Of a stretch of DNA of 5,100 nt, positions 1 to 5,100 are shown piece by piece. How positions within the stretch are numbered: position 1 is the stretch's first letter; every line of letters begins with the position of its first letter. The position numbers and the translations under genes were made by a program. The notes beneath the pieces were generated by a model. The model was not told the DNA's origin, did not search any database, and worked only from the letters and a program-made list of their open reading frames with translations. This DNA comes from Bacteroidales bacterium. GTDB taxonomy: Bacteria > Bacteroidota > Bacteroidia > Bacteroidales > UBA10428. The DNA is taken from contig JAFGVG010000318.1 of NCBI GenBank assembly GCA_016938095.1, forward strand, positions 1 through 5,100, written 5' to 3'.

Positions 1-1
1 A

Positions 2-154
2 GCTATTATTAAACAGCTTTTCAACAACCTAACCCCGTCAGATTCAATTATAACTCTTCTAAGAGAAGCACTGCACTGTTATCATGGTGTTGATAAAGAT
101 TTGGAAGGAGGAGACATCTTTATACTAATTTTGCCCGAAAGATTTCAGGAATGA
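2..154 (+). CDS. Possible 3' end of an unrecognised upstream gene (partial)
   Basis: The frame starting at base 2 is open for 50 codons from the left edge and ends at TGA 152-154. That stop overlaps the parE ATG as ATGA, an arrangement typical of translationally coupled genes. The visible peptide looks protein-like: an amphipathic stretch (SDSIITLLREAL) followed by a hydrophobic strand (GGDIFILILPERF). A final helix, then glycine and acidic residues, then a beta strand, vaguely recalls the end of SpoIIE/PP2C-type phosphatases. The match is too short to assign, and the usual DD pair reads GD here. An open frame of this length in fairly AT-rich DNA can occur by chance, so this may be non-coding leader. 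The start and most of any such gene lie outside the window. Confidence 0.45.
   Translation, partial: AIIKQLFNNLTPSDSIITLLREALHCYHGVDKDLEGGDIFILILPERFQE
100..133 (+). promoter_or_regulatory. Putative Bacteroidota-type promoter for parE-parC
   Basis: TAATTTTG at 126-133 matches the Bacteroidota -7 consensus TAnnTTTG exactly. TTTG at 100-103 lies 22 nt upstream and can serve as the -33 element; this spacing is at the long end of what is usually described. Transcription would then start around 138-141, leaving only about 10-13 nt before the parE ATG at 151. That would fit the lack of a properly spaced Shine-Dalgarno there. The element overlaps a possible upstream coding end, so it could be an internal promoter or a chance match. 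Confidence 0.45.
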
Positions 155-1995
155 CCGCCGTTAATTATTCAGAAGATACCATCCGCACGCTCGACTGGAA
201 GGAGCATATCCGGAAGCGTCCGGGTATGTATATCGGTAAGCTGGGCGACGGCTCGTCGCAGGACGATGGCATTTATGTACTGCTCAAAGAAGTGCTTGAC
301 AATGCCATTGATGAATACATGATGGGCTTCGGTAAGTCCGTTGAAATCACCATCAATGAAAACATTGTACAGGTAAGGGATTATGGTCGCGGCATTCCGC
401 TCGGGAAAGTTGTGGATGTCGCCTCTAAAATGAACACCGGCGCCAAATACGATTCACGCGTATTTAAGAAATCAGTGGGTTTGAATGGTGTGGGTATTAA
501 AGCTGTAAACGCGCTTTCGTCGTATTTCGAAATCAAATCGTTCCGCGAAGGCCGAGTAAAAGCGGTTACCTTTGCAGAGGGCGAACTTCAACTCGAAAAT
601 CCCGAGCAGCCTTTCGATGCAAAAAACGGAACCCTGGTTTCGTTTGTCCCCGACCAGAAGATGTTCGGCCACTTCCGGTTTATGGAAGATTACGTGGAAG
701 CCATGCTGAAGAATTATGTTTACCTGAATGCGGGGCTTACCATTTACCTGAATGGCACTCCTTATTTTTCCAAAGAAGGGCTGGTCGACCTGCTGCGTGA
801 AAACGTCAATGGCGACGGGCTATATCCTGTCATTCATATCAAGGATGAAGATATTGAGTTGGCCATGACACACGGTAGTCAGTACGGTGAAATATACTAC
901 ACCTTTGTCAACGGACAACATACCACGCAGGGAGGTACCCACCTGACTGCCTTTAAAGAAGCCTTGGTGAAAACGATAAGGGAATTTTATAAAAAGGACT
1001 ATGATCCTTCCGATATACGTACTTCGGTGGTGGCAGCGCTGAGCATTAAGGTGGAGGAACCCGTTTTCGAATCGCAGACCAAAACCAAACTGGGATCTAA
1101 GGAAATGGCGCCCGGCGGAGCGTCTGTCCGCAATTTTATCACCGATTTTTTAAAAAAACATCTCGATAACTACCTGCATAAGCATTCCGAAACAGCCGAT
1201 ATCTTACTGAAAAAGATCATTGAGGCGGAAAAGGAACGAAAAGCCATTTCGGGTATTCAAAAGCTGGCCAGGGAACGTGCCAAAAAATCGAGTTTACACA
1301 ACCGAAAACTACGCGACTGCAAGATTCACCTGAACGACAACGACGAGCGAAGACTTGAATCAACCATCTTTATTACCGAGGGTGATTCGGCCAGCGGGTC
1401 CATCACCACCTCGCGCGATGTCAAAACACAGGCCGTGTTCAGCCTGAAAGGAAAGCCGCTGAATGTTTTTGGACTGACCAAGAAAATCGTTTACGAAAAT
1501 GAGGAGTTTAACCTGTTACAGGCAGCCCTTAACATCGAAGACGGACTCGAAAACCTGCGTTACAATAATGTGGTAATAGCCACCGATGCCGATGTCGATG
1601 GTATGCACATTCGCATGCTGATGATGACCTTTTTCCTGCAGTTTTTCCCCGACCTGGTAAGGCAGGGGCATTTGTATATACTGCAAACGCCACTTTTCAG
1701 GGTAAGGAATAAGAAGCAAACCATCTATTGTTACAGCGAAGAGGAAAAGGAAAGCGCCGTAAGGAAACTGGGAGCCAATCCGGAAATCACACGTTTTAAG
1801 GGGCTTGGCGAAATATCCCCGAATGAATTCGGCTTTTTTATTGGTAAGGATATCCGTCTCGAGCCGGTTAGGGTGAAAAAGGGCGATCATATTCAGGAGA
1901 TATTGCCATTTTTTATGGGTAAGAATACACCCGAACGGCAGGATTTCATCATTGAGAACCTAAGGGTGGAAGAGGATGTGGTTGAGGCGTTGTAG
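151..1995 (+). CDS. parE: DNA topoisomerase IV subunit B (ParE)
   Basis: This is the ATPase and TOPRIM subunit of topoisomerase IV. It works with ParC in the cytoplasm to decatenate replicated chromosomes and relax supercoils. The GHKL ATPase domain comes first: KRPGMYIG at 22-29, EVLDNAIDE at 47-55 (general base Glu47, Mg-binding Asn51), RDYGRGIP at 76-83 and the ATP lid VGLNGVGIKAVNALS at 109-123. The transducer domain follows, with FVNGQHTTQGGTH at 252-264 and the QTK loop at 309-311 (Lys311 contacts ATP). The TOPRIM domain has TEGDSASGS at 408-416 (metal-binding Glu409) and TDADVDG at 478-484, and ends with RFKGLGEISPNEF at 548-560. At 614 aa it is a compact ParE without the insert of E. 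coli GyrB. Several motifs (VGLNGVG, GEISPNEF, LKGKPLN) fit Bacteroidota ParE rather than GyrB, which usually reads GGLHGVG and GEMNP. The start is fixed because the motif order needs about 20 residues before KRPGM and no other in-frame start lies between the stop at 94-96 and 151. AGGA abuts the ATG with no spacer, so initiation is probably leaderless-like or coupled to the upstream frame. Confidence 0.96.
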   Translation: MTAVNYSEDTIRTLDWKEHIRKRPGMYIGKLGDGSSQDDGIYVLLKEVLDNAIDEYMMGFGKSVEITINENIVQVRDYGRGIPLGKVVDVASKMNTGAKYDSRVFKKSVGLNGVGIKAVNALSSYFEIKSFREGRVKAVTFAEGELQLENPEQPFDAKNGTLVSFVPDQKMFGHFRFMEDYVEAMLKNYVYLNAGLTIYLNGTPYFSKEGLVDLLRENVNGDGLYPVIHIKDEDIELAMTHGSQYGEIYYTFVNGQHTTQGGTHLTAFKEALVKTIREFYKKDYDPSDIRTSVVAALSIKVEEPVFESQTKTKLGSKEMAPGGASVRNFITDFLKKHLDNYLHKHSETADILLKKIIEAEKERKAISGIQKLARERAKKSSLHNRKLRDCKIHLNDNDERRLESTIFITEGDSASGSITTSRDVKTQAVFSLKGKPLNVFGLTKKIVYENEEFNLLQAALNIEDGLENLRYNNVVIATDADVDGMHIRMLMMTFFLQFFPDLVRQGHLYILQTPLFRVRNKKQTIYCYSEEEKESAVRKLGANPEITRFKGLGEISPNEFGFFIGKDIRLEPVRVKKGDHIQEILPFFMGKNTPERQDFIIENLRVEEDVVEAL

Positions 1996-2004
1996 CCAGT
2001 AATT

Positions 2005-2009
2005 AAGGA
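2005..2009 (+). promoter_or_regulatory. Weak Shine-Dalgarno of parC in the 16-nt parE-parC gap
   Basis: AAGGA lies only 2 nt before the parC ATG, closer than the usual 5-9 nt. The gap between parE and parC holds no promoter match or hairpin. The two genes are therefore most simply co-transcribed, with parC probably translated by coupling to parE. An in-frame stop at 2000-2002 rules out any earlier start, and the next in-frame ATG (Met81) would delete part of the conserved DNA-binding domain. Confidence 0.5.
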
Positions 2010-2011
2010 AT

Positions 2012-4699
2012 ATGCATACGGATGATTTTGATATAATTGACGACCAGCAAGGTGAAGAACAGGAGCATACTCCGCCTTCGCCCGGGGAAATTGCACCCGA
2101 TGATAAGCTGATAGGCACCGGCCATGTTACCGAACTTACAGGTAAGTACAAGGACTGGTTTCTCGATTATGCATCCTATGTTATTTTAGAACGGGCAGTA
2201 CCCCATTTAAACGACGGGTTGAAGCCGGTTCAGCGCCGTATCTTGCATGCTATGCGCCAGATCGAGGACGGCCGGTTCAACAAGGTGGCCAACATTATCG
2301 GACAAACCATGCAGTACCACCCACATGGTGATGCATCCATTGGCGATGCCCTGGTGCAGCTTGGCCAAAAAAACATGCTGATCGACACCCAGGGTAACTG
2401 GGGAAACATACTCACCGGCGATGGAGCAGCTGCTTCGAGGTACATCGAAGCCCGATTGTCGAAATTTGCCCTCGAAGTGGTTTTCAATCCCCGTACTACA
2501 ACCTGGAAGCTCTCGTATGACGGCCGGAACAAAGAACCGGTGACGCTGCCGGTAAAATTTCCCCTGTTGCTTGCCCAGGGAGTGGAAGGGATTGCCGTGG
2601 GACTGGCTTCCAAAATACTACCCCATAATTTCAATGAACTGATCGACGCGTCTATTGCCATACTGCAGGGAAAACCTTTTGAGCTGCACCCCGATTTTCC
2701 GACAGGTGGTCTGGCAGATGTCTCACGGTACAACGATGGCATAAGGGGCGGAGTGGTCAGGATCAGGGCCAAAATTTCGAAAATCGACCGAAAGGCGCTG
2801 GTGATAACGGAAGTGCCTTTCGGACAAACTACCACATCGCTTATCGACTCCATACTCAAGGCCAATGACAAGGGGAAGATAAAAATTAGAAAAATTGATG
2901 ACAACACTGCCGGCAACGTTGAAATAGTTGTACACCTGCTGCCCAATACCGACCCCGATATTACCATCGATGCCCTTTATGCCTTCACGGATTGCGAGGT
3001 GCCTGTATCGCCCAATGCCTGTGTAATCAGTAATGAAAAGCCTGTTTTTATCGGTGTTTCGGAAATGCTTAAAATTTCGGCCAATAACACCCTCGAATTA
3101 TTACGGCAGGAATTGCAGATCAGGCTCGATGAACTAGGTGAAATATGGCATTATTCGTCACTCGAAAAGATCTTCATCGAAAACGAGCTTTACGAGCCTA
3201 TCAAGCAATGTAAAACCGAAGAATCGATTCTCGAAACCATCGACAAGGGACTGGTGCCCTATAAAAAGCTATTGCGCCATGAAGTGGTGCGCGACGACCT
3301 GATAAGGTTGTCCGTTATTCCCATCAAGCGAATTTCAAAGTTCAGCACCTTCAAGGCTGACGAACATATCCGGCAAACCGAAGCGGAAATGGAAGAGGTG
3401 AAAAACCACCTGGCAAACATCGTACCTTATGCCATTAATTATTACCGGCAGATTAAAAAGAAATTCGGCAATGGCCGGGAGCGGAAAACTGAAATCAGGG
3501 AGTTTGACACCATTATGGCAACAGAGGTGGCTGTGGCCAATGAAAGGCTTTATGTAAACCGTGCAGAGGGCTTTATTGGTACCGGGTTGAAAAAGGACGA
3601 ATACATTTGCGACTGTTCCGATATCGACGATATACTGGTTATCCGGAAGAACTGTAAGTATCAGATCACCAAGGTTTCGGAAAAACAATTCGTAGGTAAG
3701 GAGATCGAATTTGCCGGAGTGTTTAAAAAGAACGATGAACGTACCATTTATAATATAATCTACCGCGACGGCGAAACCGGCATTGTTTATATCAAACGGT
3801 GCGCCGTTACAGGGCTTATGCGCGACAAGGAATATGACCTTGCCAAAAGCGAAGGGTCACGCCTCCTTTACCTGAGTGTAAATCCCAATGGTGAAGCTGA
3901 AACGATAAGAGTTACCCTTAAGCCAAGGCCCAGGGTGAAAAACCTGGTGTTTGATGTCGATTTCAGCCAAACTGATATTAAGGGAAAAGCTTCCATAGGA
4001 AATATCCTCACGCGTTATCCGGTGCATAAGATAGAGCTGAAGGAAAAGGGCACATCCACACTGGGCGGGATTAAAATATGGTGGGACCCGGCCGTGCAAC
4101 GGTTAAACGACGATGGCAGGGGAGAATTGCTGGGTGAATTTGCAGAAGCCGATAAAATCCTCATCATGACGCAGTCGGGTGAAATGCGACTGGCGGGTTT
4201 CGAGCTGTCGGCACATTTTGAAGAGGACCTGGAGGTTATCCGTAAGTACGAACCGTCGTTGGTTTATACACTGGTGTATTTCGACGGCGAACAGCAACAT
4301 TGCTATATTAAACGCTTTGAAGCTGAGGCCGGCGACAAGCCGGTACGTTATTACGACGAGCATCCCAAATCCCGCTTTATGCTGCTGTCGGGTAACGATT
4401 ATCCGCGACTGGAAATAAGGTTTGGCGGAAAGCATAAAAAGCATGCCCCCGAAATTATAGATGTGGCTGAATTCATTGCCGTTAAAGGTTACAAGGCCAG
4501 GGGGAAAAGATTGAGCAATTTTGAAATAGCAGGAGTCAAAGAACTGGAGCCAATACGGTTTAAGGAAAAGCTTCCTGAGTCTCCTGAATCCATACCTGAG
4601 GAACTCGAAACCGCTGAGGAAACGCAGGCGATTTCAGATAAAAAGACCGTTGTTCCCCCCGAAAGCGGCAGCAAAGGCGAACAAATGTCGCTGTTTTAA
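2012..4699 (+). CDS. parC: DNA topoisomerase IV subunit A (ParC)
   Basis: This is the DNA-cleaving subunit that pairs with ParE in the A2B2 topoisomerase IV complex. An acidic, probably disordered leader (about 1-38) precedes the winged-helix breakage-reunion domain: LNDGLKPVQRRIL at 66-78, YHPHGDASIGDALVQLGQ at 102-119 and AASRYIEARLS at 140-150. Tyr144 is the nucleophile that becomes covalently bound to DNA, and Arg143 is its conserved partner. GIAVGLA at 193-199 carries Ile194, equivalent to the isoleucine that intercalates and bends the gate DNA. The tower follows, then the coiled-coil region around 448-485. From about 500 to 840 there are beta-strand repeats of a C-terminal pinwheel, including GKASIGNILTRYP at 658-670. 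No QRRGGKG-type GyrA box is present, which with the adjacent parE argues for topoisomerase IV rather than gyrase. A charged, Pro/Glu-rich tail (about 850-895) ends in QMSLF. At 895 aa the protein is longer than E. coli ParC (752 aa) but of a size I associate with Bacteroidota homologues, which databases often label gyrase/topoisomerase IV subunit A. The main quinolone position (GyrA Ser83) is Ala108, and the Asp87 equivalent is kept as Asp112. Confidence 0.95.
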   Translation: MHTDDFDIIDDQQGEEQEHTPPSPGEIAPDDKLIGTGHVTELTGKYKDWFLDYASYVILERAVPHLNDGLKPVQRRILHAMRQIEDGRFNKVANIIGQTMQYHPHGDASIGDALVQLGQKNMLIDTQGNWGNILTGDGAAASRYIEARLSKFALEVVFNPRTTTWKLSYDGRNKEPVTLPVKFPLLLAQGVEGIAVGLASKILPHNFNELIDASIAILQGKPFELHPDFPTGGLADVSRYNDGIRGGVVRIRAKISKIDRKALVITEVPFGQTTTSLIDSILKANDKGKIKIRKIDDNTAGNVEIVVHLLPNTDPDITIDALYAFTDCEVPVSPNACVISNEKPVFIGVSEMLKISANNTLELLRQELQIRLDELGEIWHYSSLEKIFIENELYEPIKQCKTEESILETIDKGLVPYKKLLRHEVVRDDLIRLSVIPIKRISKFSTFKADEHIRQTEAEMEEVKNHLANIVPYAINYYRQIKKKFGNGRERKTEIREFDTIMATEVAVANERLYVNRAEGFIGTGLKKDEYICDCSDIDDILVIRKNCKYQITKVSEKQFVGKEIEFAGVFKKNDERTIYNIIYRDGETGIVYIKRCAVTGLMRDKEYDLAKSEGSRLLYLSVNPNGEAETIRVTLKPRPRVKNLVFDVDFSQTDIKGKASIGNILTRYPVHKIELKEKGTSTLGGIKIWWDPAVQRLNDDGRGELLGEFAEADKILIMTQSGEMRLAGFELSAHFEEDLEVIRKYEPSLVYTLVYFDGEQQHCYIKRFEAEAGDKPVRYYDEHPKSRFMLLSGNDYPRLEIRFGGKHKKHAPEIIDVAEFIAVKGYKARGKRLSNFEIAGVKELEPIRFKEKLPESPESIPEELETAEETQAISDKKTVVPPESGSKGEQMSLF

Positions 4700-4770
4700 A
4701 AACGGCTATGCAAAAAGTCTGATCAAGCGGATCCGTCATTGGTAACGTAGTCAAGCAATCCCTGATTTCT

Positions 4771-4931
4771 GCAGATTAAACAAATTTTTCTCGCAGATTT
4801 TCGCAGATTAAGCTGATTTCGCAGATTTTTTCTCAGCAGCTTTTCGTAAAACTTTATCTTGAAAACGCTACATCAATCTGCGCAATCTGCTATATCTGCG
4901 CCCATCTGCGTGAAATTCTTCGTCAATCTGC
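4771..4931. repeat. 161-nt imperfect palindrome of GCAGATT/AATCTGC units
   Basis: The left arm (4771-4827) has five GCAGATT-type units starting at 4771, 4793, 4803, 4812 (degenerate, GCTGATT) and 4821. The right arm (4875-4931) has five AATCTGC-type units starting at 4875, 4884, 4893, 4903 and 4925. Counted outward from the centre, the unit spacings are 9, 9, 10 and 22 nt in both arms. By hand, the two 57-nt arms pair ungapped at 43 of 57 positions. The central 47 nt continue the stem: 4838-4845 pairs with 4861-4869 around one bulged C, leaving a 15-nt loop. An RNA copy from either strand could fold into one long hairpin. I recall CGCAGATT/AATCTGCG-rich intergenic repeats from Bacteroidota genomes, so this is probably one copy of a dispersed, REP- or MITE-like family. 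It could also end or stabilise the parE-parC transcript, though no T-tract follows it. Confidence 0.8.
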
Positions 4932-4943
4932 CTGTTCTACCTC

Positions 4944-4963
4944 CCTGCCTACCGGCAGGCAGG
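4944..4963. repeat. GC-rich hairpin with two alternative registers
   Basis: CCTGCCT (4944-4950) pairs with AGGCAGG (4957-4963) as a perfect 7-bp stem around a 6-nt loop. Because the right side contains GGCA twice in tandem, CCTGCC (4944-4949) can instead pair with GGCAGG (4954-4959) around a TACC loop. It begins 12 nt after the large palindrome and is followed on the + strand by CTTTAC, not a real T-tract. It may be part of the same repeat unit or a bidirectional transcription barrier. A classical intrinsic terminator is not shown. Confidence 0.65.
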
Positions 4964-5065
4964 CTTTACAATGACGATGAGAAAGACTTTTTATGCAGCA
5001 TCATATTATGACTATTGACAATGCCTCGACTAATTTGCAATTGAACCGCCCATGTATTATCTTCG

Positions 5066-5097
5066 TCACCTTTGACCTTCAAAACGCAAAAAGGTGA
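5066..5097. repeat. 8-bp inverted repeat at the right edge
   Basis: TCACCTTT (5066-5073) and AAAGGTGA (5090-5097) are perfect reverse complements separated by 16 nt. No T-tract follows before the window ends. The right context is cut off, so it could be a small hairpin, an operator-like site or chance. Confidence 0.35.
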
Positions 5098-5100
5098 AAC

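Larger units (their letters stand above)
4700..5100. other. Region downstream of parC without a convincing gene
   Basis: No gene could be supported in these 401 bases. The stretch holds a large GCAGATT/AATCTGC palindrome, a GC-rich hairpin and an edge inverted repeat, each listed separately. Immediately after parC (4700-4770) I see only a short perfect palindrome CGGATCCG at 4728-4735, and no hairpin with a T-tract. The longest edge-reaching open frame is 44 codons plus stop on the minus strand (5100 to 4966), too short and unrecognised to call. TTGACA at 5015-5020 has no -10 or -7 partner at a sensible distance. Confidence 0.7.

Noticed and set aside
54..68. CTCTTCTAAGAGAAG as a hairpin regulatory element upstream of parE.
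   Set aside because: Only about 5 bp of stem with a 2-3 nt loop, AT-rich and possibly within coding sequence; too weak to call.
2230..2967. A 245-codon open frame on the minus strand inside parC, plus several shorter antisense frames in both genes.
   Set aside because: They lie opposite strongly conserved topoisomerase domains, their products resemble no known family, and long antisense frames are expected from the codon usage of the real genes.
235..3700. The hexamer GGTAAG recurs nine times on the + strand (235, 331, 372, 1656, 1701, 1843, 1918, 2141, 3695); I noticed only one copy on the other strand. This looked like a possible skewed architecture motif of the KOPS or Chi type.
   Set aside because: Six copies are Gly-Lys codons (GGT AAG) and three span GTA AGG (Val-Arg). 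Coding content and codon preference explain most of the skew in a stretch this short.
151..4699. Naming the pair gyrB-gyrA instead of parE-parC.
   Set aside because: The A subunit lacks a GyrA box, the B subunit is 614 aa with ParE-type lid and TOPRIM endings, and the two genes are adjacent, all of which favour topoisomerase IV.
4700..4770. Possible intrinsic terminator directly after parC.
   Set aside because: The only symmetry is the loopless CGGATCCG palindrome at 4728-4735, with no stem-loop and T-tract.
4771..4931. CRISPR array reading of the repeated GCAGATT units.
   Set aside because: Units are only 7-8 nt, spacings are 9-22 nt, orientation flips at the centre, and there are no cas genes. 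It is a palindrome, not a direct-repeat array.
5015..5037. TTGACA at 5015-5020 with TAATTTG at 5031-5037 as a promoter.
   Set aside because: The gap is only 10 nt, the second element is one base short of TAnnTTTG, and no gene start follows within the window.

Overview
This window most likely comes from the chromosome of a member of the Bacteroidota. It carries a complete two-gene topoisomerase IV operon, parE then parC, on the + strand. The taxonomic call is an inference from three things. The ParE has the phylum-typical lid VGLNGVG and the TOPRIM ending RFKGLGEISPNEF. The ParC is long (895 aa), carries RYIEARLSKF at the catalytic tyrosine and has no GyrA box. A TAnnTTTG-type promoter element precedes the operon, and Shine-Dalgarno signals are poor.

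Layout. Positions 2-154 are open in a frame that runs in from the left edge and stops inside the parE start (ATGA overlap); this may be the 3' end of an upstream gene that I do not recognise. A Bacteroidota-type promoter match lies inside it (100-133). parE occupies 151-1995. After a 16-nt gap comes parC, 2012-4699. From 4700 to 5100 there is no convincing gene. That stretch holds a 161-nt imperfect palindrome built of GCAGATT/AATCTGC units (4771-4931), a GC-rich hairpin (4944-4963) and a small inverted repeat at the right edge (5066-5097).

Function. ParE supplies the ATPase gate and the metal-binding TOPRIM domain. ParC supplies the DNA-cleaving tyrosine and the DNA-wrapping C-terminal beta-pinwheel. 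Together they form the A2B2 type IIA enzyme that decatenates daughter chromosomes and relaxes supercoils. Both genes are intact with all key catalytic residues.

I see no new multi-gene system here. The points worth a second look are a clamp-binding-like pentapeptide (QMSLF) as the last five residues of ParC, an alanine at the main quinolone-resistance position of ParC, the mirrored spacing of the downstream palindrome, and the unresolved arrangement upstream of parE.
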